Shown here: positions 34,999 to 43,499 of the stretch, one piece after another
Layout of the letters: every line of letters starts with the position of its first letter
Position numbering within the stretch: the stretch's first letter is position 1
Source: Defluviitoga tunisiensis
GTDB lineage: Bacteria; Thermotogota; Thermotogae; Petrotogales; Petrotogaceae
Assembly (NCBI RefSeq): GCF_000953715.1
Contig: NZ_LN824141.1
Span: 804,676 to 868,675 of the forward strand
DNA: 64,000 nt
Direction: 5' to 3'
The notes under the pieces: model-generated
Database searches by the model: none
Told to the model about the DNA's origin: nothing
What the model saw: only the letters and a program-made list of their open reading frames with translations
Program-made: the position numbers and the translations under genes

Positions 34999-36707
34999 TG
35001 AAAGTTAAGATTAACAATAAAGAATATGAGTTTCAAGAAGAACTGAGTATTTTAGATGCTGTAAAAAAAGCTCATATAATAATTCCAACTCTTTGTTATT
35101 CTGAAAAATTAAAACCATTTGGAAGTTGCAGGCTTTGTTCAGTAGAAATAAAAGGTGAGAGGACGTTAAAACCGGCTTGTGTAACTAAAATATCAAATGG
35201 GATGGAAATCTATACTCATTCAGAAAAAGTTAGAAAAGTTAGAAGTACTATAATGGAATTAATAATTGCGTCTCATGGTATTTCCTGTAATTTAAACTGT
35301 TTAACTTGCCCAAAATCTTCCAGTTGTGAGATAAAAGTTATAGCAGAAGAAATTGGAATCATGGAGGTAAGAATTCCTACCATTTCAAGCAAGATACCTG
35401 AAGATAGAAGCAGTTATTCAATTGTTAGAGAACCTCAAAAGTGTATAGTTTGTGACAGATGTGTAAGAAAGTGTGCGGAGGTTCAGTCTGTAAACATATT
35501 AACTATAGCGAATAGAGGTCCTGATACTTATGTAACCACTTTTCTAGATAAAGGTATGGGAAATGTTGATTGTGTAAATTGTGGCCAATGTGTTATTGAG
35601 TGTCCAACGGGTGCTTTACACGAGGTTTATCAAACTGATCAGGTGTGGAATGTAATTTCAGATAATTCTAAATATGTTATTGTTCAAACTGCCCCTGCAG
35701 TAAGGGTGGCAATTGCCGAAGAATTTGGAGCTGAACCCGGTAGAATTGTTACGAAACAATTAGTAGCTGGTTTGCGATTATTAGGTTTTGATAAAGTTTT
35801 TGATACCAATTTTGCTGCAGATCTAACCATTATGGAAGAGGCAAGTGAATTTCTAGAAAGGTTTAAAAATGGTGGAAAACTTCCTTTATTTACTTCATGT
35901 AGTCCTGGTTGGATAAAGTTCATAGAACACAATTATCCTGAATTTCTTGATAATCTTTCAACTTGTAAATCTCCTCAACAAATGTTTGGTGCTATTGCAA
36001 AAACTTATTATGCTGATAAAATAGGTATTCCACGTGAGGATATGATAGTCGTTTCCATTATGCCTTGTACAGCAAAAAAATATGAACGAGTAAGACCAGA
36101 GATGAAGGGTGATGTGGATTATGTGTTAACAACAAGAGAATTAGCTAAGATGTTTAAATTAGCTGGTATTGATTTGTTGAATCTACCATCTGAAGAGTAT
36201 GACGAACCGTTAGGAATTACTACAGGAGCAGCGGCAATATTTGGTGCAACGGGTGGTGTAATGGAAGCTGCACTTAGGACAGCATATGAAGTTATTACCG
36301 GGAAAAACTTGGAAAGATTGGATTTTGAATCTGTTCGTGGAATTGAAGGTATAAAAGAAGCAGTTATCGAAATTGACGGTTTAAAATTAAATGTAGCAGT
36401 TGTTAATGGCCTTGGAAATGCTAGAAAAATGTTGGATATGATAAAAAATGGTGAAAAAGATTATCATTTTATTGAATTTATGGCATGTCCAGGTGGATGC
36501 ATAGGTGGTGGTGGACAGCCTATTCCTACGACCAAAGAAATCCTTTCTAAAAGAATGAAGGCAATATATGAAATTGACAAATCGTTTGAAATAAGAAAAT
36601 CACATGAGAATCCGGCAATTCAAGCCTTGTATAAAGAATTTTTAGGTGAGCCTTTAAGTGAAAAGTCACACGAATTATTGCATACAACATATATTGCGAG
36701 AAGTTAA
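34995..36707 (+). CDS. hydA: Hydrogenase catalytic subunit HydA ([FeFe]-hydrogenase)
   Basis: The 570-residue protein has an N-terminal [2Fe-2S] domain (Cys34, 45, 48, 62), a His-ligated [4Fe-4S] site (His94, Cys98), two ferredoxin clusters (Cys150-160 and Cys193-203) and the H-cluster domain. The latter has motifs L1 TSCSPGW (about 300-306), L2 MPCTAKK and L3 MACPGGCIGGG. It makes H2 from reduced ferredoxin plus NAD(P)H, or the reverse, with HydB and HydC. L1 has Ser where prototype enzymes have a second Cys. There is no C-terminal extra [2Fe-2S] domain, so the size resembles HndD. Maturases HydEFG are not in the window. Confidence 0.93.
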   Translation: MMKVKINNKEYEFQEELSILDAVKKAHIIIPTLCYSEKLKPFGSCRLCSVEIKGERTLKPACVTKISNGMEIYTHSEKVRKVRSTIMELIIASHGISCNLNCLTCPKSSSCEIKVIAEEIGIMEVRIPTISSKIPEDRSSYSIVREPQKCIVCDRCVRKCAEVQSVNILTIANRGPDTYVTTFLDKGMGNVDCVNCGQCVIECPTGALHEVYQTDQVWNVISDNSKYVIVQTAPAVRVAIAEEFGAEPGRIVTKQLVAGLRLLGFDKVFDTNFAADLTIMEEASEFLERFKNGGKLPLFTSCSPGWIKFIEHNYPEFLDNLSTCKSPQQMFGAIAKTYYADKIGIPREDMIVVSIMPCTAKKYERVRPEMKGDVDYVLTTRELAKMFKLAGIDLLNLPSEEYDEPLGITTGAAAIFGATGGVMEAALRTAYEVITGKNLERLDFESVRGIEGIKEAVIEIDGLKLNVAVVNGLGNARKMLDMIKNGEKDYHFIEFMACPGGCIGGGGQPIPTTKEILSKRMKAIYEIDKSFEIRKSHENPAIQALYKEFLGEPLSEKSHELLHTTYIARS

Positions 36708-36710
36708 AGA

Positions 36711-36736
36711 ACAAGGGCTAATAAGCCCTTGTTTTT
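36711..36736 (+). terminator. Terminator after hydA
   Basis: ACAAGGGCT and AGCCCTTGT form a 9-bp stem with a small loop and a TTTTT tail, just after the hydA stop. It also lies at the end of the convergent kinase gene. Confidence 0.85.
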
Positions 36737-38105
36737 AATCAAAAATTATAGGTAAAATTATATAAAAAGTTGTTCCTTCTCCTTCTTTACTCTTTACCTC
36801 TATTTGACCATTGTGGACCTCAATAATTTCTTTTACGATCGCAAGACCTAGACCTGTACTTTGTTCACTGTTAGATCTCGCTTTATCTACTCGATAGAAT
36901 CGGTCAAAAATTAGAGGTAGATCATTTTCTGGGATCCCGGGCCCAGTATCTGAGATAGATACTACAGCTTTTTTATTTTTGCTATATAGTGAAACGGAGA
37001 CTTTTCCGGATTTTGTGTATTTTAGCGCATTATCCAAGATATTCAAAATTGCTTCTTTTAACTTTTCTTTGTCGCCTCGAATACATAGATTTTCTTGCAA
37101 TTCGTAATCTAATTCCAAATGTTTCTGTTGGAACAACGGCTTCATTTTTTGAATAAGTTCTTCAAGCAAATCTTTTAAATCAAGAGAAGTAAAGTTATAA
37201 TACTGACTTTTACTGTCACTTCGCGCAAGAAATAGTAATTTATCGATAATAGAAGACATATAAAGTACTTCGTTTTGAATTAGTTGCAATGATTTTTTGT
37301 ATTCCTCGGTTGTTCTATCTCTTTTCAAAGTTAAACTTGTTTCTGCTTGAATTATTGATAAAGGTGTTCGCAAATCATGAGATACATCTGCGGTGAACTG
37401 TTTTTGTTGTTCAAAAGCTCTTTCAAGACGTGAAATCATTTGATTTAGGGTAGAAGCAAGTCTGCCTAATTCATCTTCACTTTGAACTTCAATTCTTTCG
37501 TTTAGATTAGTTTCTTCAATGCGCTGGGCAGTGTCAATTATTTTTGAAACAGGTTTAAAAGATCTATCAGCTAAAATAAATCCCCCTATTCCTGCTAACA
37601 ACAAAACAAATATTCCGGTAAAAATCAGGATCTTTTTTAAACGAGATAAAACAGTAAGTATTTCATCTATGAATCTTCCAATTATAATTATGAAAGGAGT
37701 TTCATTTACTGTAGTACTAGATACATAAAATCTGGCATTCCAGTTGTAATCTGTTGTAGTAGAGATATAAAAGCTTTCACCCTTGGAAACCCTATCTTTT
37801 ATTTGTGAAAAGTTTGGGATGTCTACGAAAAACCCATAAAACCTCATTAATTTACCGTCATAACTATAAATAAATATCATTTCATTCGGCATACTTTTCA
37901 GTTGATTAATCTGTTCAATGTTTTCTGAACTTTGTAAATTGATTTGGATTTCATTCATTCGTGAGACAAGTACGTTATCAGTGTTTTCATATAAACTATA
38001 ACGTAGTGCATAATAAGAACTTAGCCCAAATACTAGAAGTAGTATTGACATGATGAGAAGATACCAAATGGTTAATTTAAATTTTATACTTTTGAAAAAT
38101 TTTAT
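36735..38105 (-). CDS. Sensor histidine kinase (two-component system)
   Basis: Order of parts: a membrane helix (TIWYLLIMSILLLVFGLSSYYAL), an extracytoplasmic domain of about 110 residues, a second helix, HAMP, a phosphoacceptor HDLRTPLSIIQAE, and an HATPase_c domain with N, G1 (DTGPGIPE) and G2 boxes. The first normal codon, ATG 38051, lies in the middle of the first helix and has no ribosome-binding site. The frame stays open and protein-like back to ATA at 38103-38105, which overlaps the regulator stop as ATAA where homologues would have ATGA. I therefore place the start there with caution. Confidence 0.85.
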   Translation of the reverse strand: MKFFKSIKFKLTIWYLLIMSILLLVFGLSSYYALRYSLYENTDNVLVSRMNEIQINLQSSENIEQINQLKSMPNEMIFIYSYDGKLMRFYGFFVDIPNFSQIKDRVSKGESFYISTTTDYNWNARFYVSSTTVNETPFIIIIGRFIDEILTVLSRLKKILIFTGIFVLLLAGIGGFILADRSFKPVSKIIDTAQRIEETNLNERIEVQSEDELGRLASTLNQMISRLERAFEQQKQFTADVSHDLRTPLSIIQAETSLTLKRDRTTEEYKKSLQLIQNEVLYMSSIIDKLLFLARSDSKSQYYNFTSLDLKDLLEELIQKMKPLFQQKHLELDYELQENLCIRGDKEKLKEAILNILDNALKYTKSGKVSVSLYSKNKKAVVSISDTGPGIPENDLPLIFDRFYRVDKARSNSEQSTGLGLAIVKEIIEVHNGQIEVKSKEGEGTTFYIILPIIFD

Positions 38106-38770
38106 GAAATTGTTAACCTATAACCAGCTCCCCTAACTGTTTCTATAATTTTACCATCTTTATCTCCTATTTTCTTTCGTAATCTTCTAATATATACGTC
38201 AATTATGTTTGAACTTCCTTCAAAATCAAGGTCCCATATCTTTTCTTCAAGCATCGTTCGAGTTACAACTATTTTAGGATTTCTCATAAAATATTCTAGT
38301 ATATTATACTCTTTTGGTGTTAACTCCAATTTTTCATTTCCTTTCCATACTTCTCTCGTTAAAGTGTCTAAAACTAGGTCTCCTACCTGTATTCTAGGAT
38401 TTTTTGTAAAAGATTCTCTGCGTAACAAGGATCTAACTCTAGCAAATAGTTCATTAAAATCAAAAGGTTTAACCAGATAATCGTCTGCTCCTGAGTCAAG
38501 TCCCTTTACTCTGTCTTCTATACTGTCTTTAGCTGTTAGCATTAATATTGGAACATTAATGCCTTGTTCTCTTAGACTTTTACATACAGAAAAACCATCT
38601 TTTACAGGAATCATAATATCTAAAATGATTAAATCGTAAGAAACGTATTTAGCATAATCTTCGCCTTCTTCACCATCATAAGCTACATCTACTAAATAGC
38701 CTTCTTCTTCTAATCCTCTTTTTATAATATTAGCAAGTTTCTCTTCGTCTTCCACTACCAATATTTTCAT
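38102..38770 (-). CDS. OmpR-family response regulator
   Basis: The 222-residue protein has an N-terminal receiver domain (acidic pocket EDEE at 7-10, phosphoacceptor Asp in LIILDIMIPVKDG, Thr in MLTAKDS, Lys in LVKPFDF). A C-terminal winged-helix DNA-binding domain ends in RGAGYRLTIS. It pairs with the kinase gene that overlaps its stop. It reads away from a divergent gene for a PepSY-type secreted protein, which it may control. Confidence 0.92.
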   Translation of the reverse strand: MKILVVEDEEKLANIIKRGLEEEGYLVDVAYDGEEGEDYAKYVSYDLIILDIMIPVKDGFSVCKSLREQGINVPILMLTAKDSIEDRVKGLDSGADDYLVKPFDFNELFARVRSLLRRESFTKNPRIQVGDLVLDTLTREVWKGNEKLELTPKEYNILEYFMRNPKIVVTRTMLEEKIWDLDFEGSSNIIDVYIRRLRKKIGDKDGKIIETVRGAGYRLTIS

Positions 38771-38796
38771 TTTTCATCACCTCACCTCTGGCTATT

Positions 38797-38831
38797 ATTT
38801 TATGAAAAAAAGATTAAAATTTTATGAAAAA
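38797..38831. promoter_or_regulatory. Direct repeats in the divergent two-component/PepSY promoter region
   Basis: ATTTTATGAAAAA occurs at 38797-38809 and again at 38819-38831, 22 bases apart, which is two helical turns. OmpR-family regulators bind such tandem half-sites as dimers on one DNA face. The repeats lie just before the response-regulator gene, between it and the divergent PepSY-type gene. A small inverted repeat (GAGTG/CACTC, 38885-38900) follows. Confidence 0.5.
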
Positions 38832-38942
38832 GAATAATAATTTATTTCTTTTTTATTTTCATTTAAGATTAATTTTTTTTTCATGAGTGTTTCAGCACTC
38901 AGATATATACTAATTACTAGAAAACTGTAGGAGGTGAAAAAA

Positions 38943-39581
38943 GTGAAGAAAAAGCTAACCGGATACTTTTGTTTATTGGTTATATTGATAGGTAGTGTAG
39001 CTTTCACGCAATTTGTAGATCAACCACCAGTTGAAGTTCCAACTATCCCTGAAGAAGAACTAGAGATTCCTGTGGATCAACTAGTTACTGTAGCTAAAAG
39101 TTTGGATTTGGGTACTGCTATAGTTTCCATAGAAAGGGATAAAGGATTATTTGGAGGAGAAAAGGGAACTTATACCTTCAAGTTTGAAAATGGTGCTGAA
39201 GTTCAACTCGATAGTAAGACCGGGGAAGTACTAAAATCAAAGGAAGGTAAAAAGCAAGACGAACAAATAATGAAGCTATTATCCATGACAGGCGTTTCTT
39301 TGGAAGATACCCTCAAAACGGTTATGGAAGTATTCCAAGAAAACAAACTTGAATCTGCTAAATTGCAAGCAGACGAGATTGGTAACCCTATATACCTATT
39401 CATCTTTGAGGACTTAACAGTTGAAGTTGATGCAACATCTGGTGAAATTATAAATCCTCCAGTAGAAATCCCATCCGTGCCTGAAAATGAACAAATGCCT
39501 GAGCAAATAGAAGAAACACCAGAGGAAACACCTATTGACGAAAATGAATTAATTTTCCCAGAAAATCCAGGAAATTTCTAG
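38943..39581 (+). CDS. Secreted PepSY-like protein
   Basis: A signal peptide (KKKLTGYFCLLVILIGSVAFTQ) is followed by two PepSY-like repeats. Each ends in a strand pair of the type VQLDSKTGEVLKS and VEVDATSGEIINP. The C-terminal third is rich in Pro and Glu. PepSY proteins modulate proteases or act in envelope signalling. The GTG at 38943 is correctly spaced from GGAGGTG (38930-38936); a GTG at 38934 lies inside that site. Divergent orientation from the two-component genes suggests it is their target or sensor partner. Confidence 0.75.
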   Translation: MKKKLTGYFCLLVILIGSVAFTQFVDQPPVEVPTIPEEELEIPVDQLVTVAKSLDLGTAIVSIERDKGLFGGEKGTYTFKFENGAEVQLDSKTGEVLKSKEGKKQDEQIMKLLSMTGVSLEDTLKTVMEVFQENKLESAKLQADEIGNPIYLFIFEDLTVEVDATSGEIINPPVEIPSVPENEQMPEQIEETPEETPIDENELIFPENPGNF

Positions 39582-39590
39582 GACTTACTT

Positions 39591-39625
39591 AATATACCCC
39601 CCATGTCCTTAACGGGGGGTATATT
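39591..39625 (+). terminator. Strong bidirectional terminator
   Basis: AATATACCCCCC and GGGGGGTATATT form a 12-bp stem with an 11-nt loop. It lies between the PepSY-type gene and the convergent plsY-fusion gene and can end both transcripts. Confidence 0.85.
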
Positions 39626-39632
39626 ATTTATT

Positions 39633-40808
39633 TCATAATATTTTTGAAAACAACCACATAGTCAAAGCTGCAGCAGGTGCCATCGTTAGATTGTCATTCA
39701 ACCACTTTCCTAATCCCTCAACTATGGTAATTACAATTACTCCTATTAAAAGATTGAGATAATTTATAGGCATATTGATTAAATTCATATAGACAGCCCC
39801 AGATGCAAAAGCTATAGCAAAACAAGCTAAACTTCCTTCTATAGATTTTCCTTCTAGCCATTTGTGTTTCCCCCAGCGTTGTCCAATTAACACTGCCCAT
39901 GAATCACCTAAAGTAAGCATTACAATAGAAATTAAAGAATATGGAATAGGAAAAAGGCCTGCAATTGCGCTTCCCATAAGAAAGTAGCTCGTTCCAGAAA
40001 TCTTGTATGCTTCCTCACTTTTACCAACAGGTTTGAAAAGTTTTTTTAGGAATTCATTGACGGTTTTAGAATACCTTCTGATTAGTTCAAGAAAAAAAGC
40101 AATTAACCCTGAAATTACTATTATATATCTGAATGCTACAGGGCCCCACAGTGGGTAGGCTAATCCGGGATATAATAAAGCAAGATAACGCCATAATTTT
40201 CTTTTGACGAAATTATCTTTCAAAGGTTCTTTAAATTCCATAAAGCTACTTTTTAGATTGTTCCAGCCTCTAATGAACAACCATGAAACTAAAAGGAGGG
40301 TCATAATAGCACCTAGAAAATCAATAGTACCTCTTAAATATCCTATCAATATTACAAAAGGCCACAAAAGAGAGATTATAAACATTATTCCTTTTTTAAA
40401 AGTAAGCCATAATGTTCCTGCAATTATCCCAAAAGCAGCCGATTCGAGAGGAAATAACACAACAAAGGAACCCACTGCAGCAGCTACTCCTACCCCACCT
40501 TTACCTTTTAACCAAATGGGAAAGGAATGACCAATAATGGCAATTAATGAAAAAAGTGGCCACCAACTTTTACTAATTCCGAATAGATAAGCGATAAGAA
40601 TAGCTAAAACTCCTTTAGTAGAATCACCTATGAAAGATAAAATTCCGGCGATAGGTCCACCTTCTTTCCATGCGTTAGTGGAACCGACATTTTTTGTCCC
40701 TACTTTTCTTAAATCCTTACCAGAAAAAAGTTTTGTAAATAAATAACTCCACGGAATGGATCCTAAAAAATAACTGAGCACCAAGGTTATGAAAAAGGTC
40801 ATAATCAT
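39633..40808 (-). CDS. plsY: PlsY glycerol-3-phosphate acyltransferase fused to a dolichol-kinase-like membrane domain
   Basis: Residues 1-200 are PlsY, which acylates glycerol 3-phosphate using acyl phosphate: GSIPWSYLFTKLFSGKDLRKVG, GDSTKG and IGHSFPIWLKGKGGVGVA are its three motif regions. Residues 215-391 form a second multi-helix domain with GTSYFLMG, LGDSWAVLIGQRWGKHKW and GKSIEGSLACF, the pattern of CTP-dependent dolichol/phytol kinases and related cytidylyltransferases. Normal PlsY ends near residue 200. The fusion would join lysophosphatidate synthesis with another lipid phosphorylation step; that function is inferred. Next to the PepSY-type gene, not in an operon. Confidence 0.8.
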   Translation of the reverse strand: MIMTFFITLVLSYFLGSIPWSYLFTKLFSGKDLRKVGTKNVGSTNAWKEGGPIAGILSFIGDSTKGVLAILIAYLFGISKSWWPLFSLIAIIGHSFPIWLKGKGGVGVAAAVGSFVVLFPLESAAFGIIAGTLWLTFKKGIMFIISLLWPFVILIGYLRGTIDFLGAIMTLLLVSWLFIRGWNNLKSSFMEFKEPLKDNFVKRKLWRYLALLYPGLAYPLWGPVAFRYIIVISGLIAFFLELIRRYSKTVNEFLKKLFKPVGKSEEAYKISGTSYFLMGSAIAGLFPIPYSLISIVMLTLGDSWAVLIGQRWGKHKWLEGKSIEGSLACFAIAFASGAVYMNLINMPINYLNLLIGVIVITIVEGLGKWLNDNLTMAPAAALTMWLFSKIL

Positions 40809-41013
40809 CGCCCCTTAATTTTATTGTCACTTTAATTATATATCTTTTAACCTTCTTAAATTATATGAAAAAACTATGTTTTTTAGTATATCTTAATTTA
40901 AATTTCGTAAATGAGGTGTGATTAAATAAAACAAAAGTTGTCTATTTATTAAAAAATGATTTAAAATATAGTAAAATATATATATAATAGGCTAATAAGT
41001 AAAATAAATATAA

Positions 41014-41079
41014 TTTTGAATTAATAATGGGTCAAGGGCGAAGCCCTTCACTCCTCGGTACAAGTACCAAAAAGTTTAA
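41014..41079 (+). repeat. Dispersed intergenic repeat, copy 1
   Basis: This copy begins with TTTTGAATTA, has the hairpin AAGGGC-gaa-GCCCTT (41034-41048), and ends with GTACAAGTACCAAAAAGTTT. It is followed at once by copy 2. The rest of 40809-41013 is A/T-rich and shows only promoter-like boxes for the divergent genes. Confidence 0.65.
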
Positions 41080-41093
41080 GTAGATAATTATTG

Positions 41094-41190
41094 TTTTTGA
41101 ATTTAAAAGGGTAACAGGGGGGTAGCCCTCTCCCATTTCTTAGCTACAAGTACCAAAAAGTTTAAAGAAATAAAGATTTTCTAAAAGTAA
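41094..41190 (+). repeat. Dispersed intergenic repeat, copy 2
   Basis: Starts with TTTTTGAATTTAAAAGGGT, continues with AACAGGGGGGTAGCCCTC (a hairpin), then AGCTACAAGTACCAAAAAGT and AAAGATTTTCTAAAAGTAAG. Nearly the same text is found at 54207-54300. A short TAAGTGAGTAA follows just before the ribosome-binding site of the PIG-L gene. Confidence 0.7.
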
Positions 41191-41235
41191 GCAATTCTAA
41201 AACATATATATAAGTGAGTAAATGGAGGCTATTAT

Positions 41236-41958
41236 ATGGAAGAAAAAATTGTACAAAGCTTGAAGAAAATGCTTCCTATTCCCAAAATAGAAGAGAGACA
41301 TAATGTGTTATGTATTCTTCCTCATCCAGATGATGGAGAAATTGGGGCTGGAGGAACCATCGCTAAATTAAAGGCATCTGGTTCAAATGTTACTTATCTC
41401 ATGGTTACAGAAGGAGGGGCAGGAATAAAAGGGAAAAGCCGTGAAGAAACAGTAAATATAAGAAAAAAAGAACAAGAAGATGCAGCAAGATTATTAGGAG
41501 TAGATAAAATTATATGGCTAAACTATCCTGATGGTGGAAGATATGACATAAATGATGTAAGAGAAGATATAAAGAAACATATAGAAAATATTGATCCCGA
41601 TTTAATTTTAACTGTAGATCCTTTTTTACCTTATGAAACTCATCAAGATCACAAAAATTGTGGGTTAGCTGCTGCACAAGCAGCATCTAGTAGCTTAAAT
41701 TCTAACGCTTTAATAGCTTTTTTCTTTACAGCTTATCCCAATCAATACGTTTCAGTGGATGATTATTGGGATAAAAAAATTGAAGCTATTAAAATTCATG
41801 AAAGCCAAATTACTGAAGAATTTATTTTGATTATTCAGCAGTATTTTGGATTAAAAGCAAAAGTATATGGAGAAAAAATAGGATGTGAGTATGCTGAAAA
41901 TTTTAAGGTCTTATTTCCAATAATGTTGCATTGTTTTGAAGAAGCCATGTGGATATGA
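41236..41958 (+). CDS. PIG-L family N-acyl deacetylase
   Basis: The 240-residue protein has the zinc-binding AHPDD-type motif as LPHPDDGEIGAGG near residue 32, plus ETHQDHKNCG near residue 138. These define the PIG-L/LmbE fold, which removes acetyl groups from N-acetylglucosamine-type substrates. The substrate here is unknown. It follows two copies of the dispersed repeat and precedes a sugar transporter, so it may act on an imported sugar. Confidence 0.85.
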   Translation: MEEKIVQSLKKMLPIPKIEERHNVLCILPHPDDGEIGAGGTIAKLKASGSNVTYLMVTEGGAGIKGKSREETVNIRKKEQEDAARLLGVDKIIWLNYPDGGRYDINDVREDIKKHIENIDPDLILTVDPFLPYETHQDHKNCGLAAAQAASSSLNSNALIAFFFTAYPNQYVSVDDYWDKKIEAIKIHESQITEEFILIIQQYFGLKAKVYGEKIGCEYAENFKVLFPIMLHCFEEAMWI

Positions 41959-42006
41959 TCCTGATATATATAATTAACTTTATATAGATAATAACATATA
42001 AATAAA

Positions 42007-42120
42007 TTTGAATTTATAACGGCTCCAGGGCGGAGTCCCCACTCCTTGGTACGATTACCGAAAAGTTTAAAAAAATGAAGATTTTCTAAAAATAGAATTT
42101 TGAATTTATAAAGTGAGCAA
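42007..42120 (+). repeat. Dispersed intergenic repeat, copy 3
   Basis: Has the order seen in the other copies: TTTGAATTTATAACG, a GGG/CCC hairpin (42028-42039), TTGGTACGATTACCGAAAAG, AAGATTTTCTAAAAA, then TTTTGAATTTATAAAGTGAG. It ends about 10 bases before the ribosome-binding site of the transporter gene. Confidence 0.65.
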
Positions 42121-42145
42121 GAATTAATTCAAAAGGAGGAAAACA

Positions 42146-43447
42146 ATGAGTATAATGAACGAACTTACTTATCGTAAAACTCATCCTTTTCCGTACGCCT
42201 TAGGGATGTTAGGCATTACAATTCCGGGGCAGATGATAGGAGCCTATTTAGTGTTTTTTTATAACGATGTTTTGGGTATTCCGTTAGCGATGATATCCTT
42301 GATTACAGTATTTGCTACTATTTGGGATGCTATAAATGACCCTCTTTTTGGGTATCTTTCTGACCGCACACGTACCAAGATTGGTAGGCGTAAGCCTTGG
42401 ATGTTAATATGTATACCGTTATATTGTATATCCTATATCTTTTTATTTTCACCTCCTTTGTCAGTCCAAAAAGGTTATTTGTTAGTTGTTTATTATGCAG
42501 TTTTCTCTATGTTGACAGAAACGTTGACAACAATTTCTTCGGTTAATTATCATTCACTATTTCCAGAACTTTTTATAGATAGTAGAATAAGGACAAGATC
42601 TAATGCTCTAAGGCAAGCTTTTCAACTTGTTGGTTTAATAGTAGGAGTAACATTAGCGCCCATATTAATTGAAAAATATGGATATTCCATAACAGCAACT
42701 TTTATGATCTTGGTAGGTATGTTTTTTTATCTAATTGCAGCTTTCAGTGTTCATGAAAGACCAGAATATATAGAAAGTGAAGTTCCAAAATTAAAAGATT
42801 CTTTAAAGGCTGTGATGACAAACAAAAATTTTTGGACGGTAAGTTTAACTAACTTTTTTTATCAAGCTTCGCTTGCTTTGTTACTGTTGAGTATCCCTTA
42901 TTTTATCAAGTATACCTTAGGATTAAGCGAGGCTAATGCAGCTTATTTAACCGGAGCTGTATTCATAACAGCGATTCCAGCGATGTATTTGTGGGTTAAA
43001 GTAATAGATTGGTTTGGAGCTATGACTGCATGGAGATCTTCTTTGATATTTTTAGGAATAGCAGTTATACCGACCTTCTTTGTTGACACTTTAGTTTCTT
43101 CTATGATTGCAGGTGCCTTTATAGGTATTGGGATTGCAGGAGTTACTGCTAATATTGATTTGATATATGCAAAAGTGATAGATGCAGATGCAAAAGCTTC
43201 AAACCTTAGACGTGAAGGAATATATTTTAGTGGTTTTCAATTTATTATACATTTTTCAGGGTTAGCAAAAAGTTTAGTGTTATTACTAGTTACACTTATA
43301 TTTGGTTTTGTTGATGGTAATAATCCAGGCGAACATCCTGATTTAGCAGCACGTTTTATGATGTCAGTTTTTCCTGCAATATTGATGGCTATTTCCTTTA
43401 TTATTTCTTTTTTCGTAAAGTTTAAAGATGAAAAAGAATCCAAATAA
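42146..43447 (+). CDS. GPH-family (glycoside-pentoside-hexuronide) sugar:cation symporter
   Basis: The 433-residue protein has 12 predicted membrane helices. It has GPH marks in the first loops: FATIWDAINDPLFGYLSDRT followed by RTKIGRRKPWML. These carriers import glycosides or uronides with Na+ or H+. The context (GH4 uronidase, UxaC, UxaE nearby) suggests a uronide, but the gene is separate from them. Start ATG 42146 after AAAGGAGGAAA. Confidence 0.85.
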   Translation: MSIMNELTYRKTHPFPYALGMLGITIPGQMIGAYLVFFYNDVLGIPLAMISLITVFATIWDAINDPLFGYLSDRTRTKIGRRKPWMLICIPLYCISYIFLFSPPLSVQKGYLLVVYYAVFSMLTETLTTISSVNYHSLFPELFIDSRIRTRSNALRQAFQLVGLIVGVTLAPILIEKYGYSITATFMILVGMFFYLIAAFSVHERPEYIESEVPKLKDSLKAVMTNKNFWTVSLTNFFYQASLALLLLSIPYFIKYTLGLSEANAAYLTGAVFITAIPAMYLWVKVIDWFGAMTAWRSSLIFLGIAVIPTFFVDTLVSSMIAGAFIGIGIAGVTANIDLIYAKVIDADAKASNLRREGIYFSGFQFIIHFSGLAKSLVLLLVTLIFGFVDGNNPGEHPDLAARFMMSVFPAILMAISFIISFFVKFKDEKESK

Positions 43448-43499
43448 TATTATAGTGTAAAGAATATCAGTAAATTATTAGAATTAAGGTGGGTTTTAT

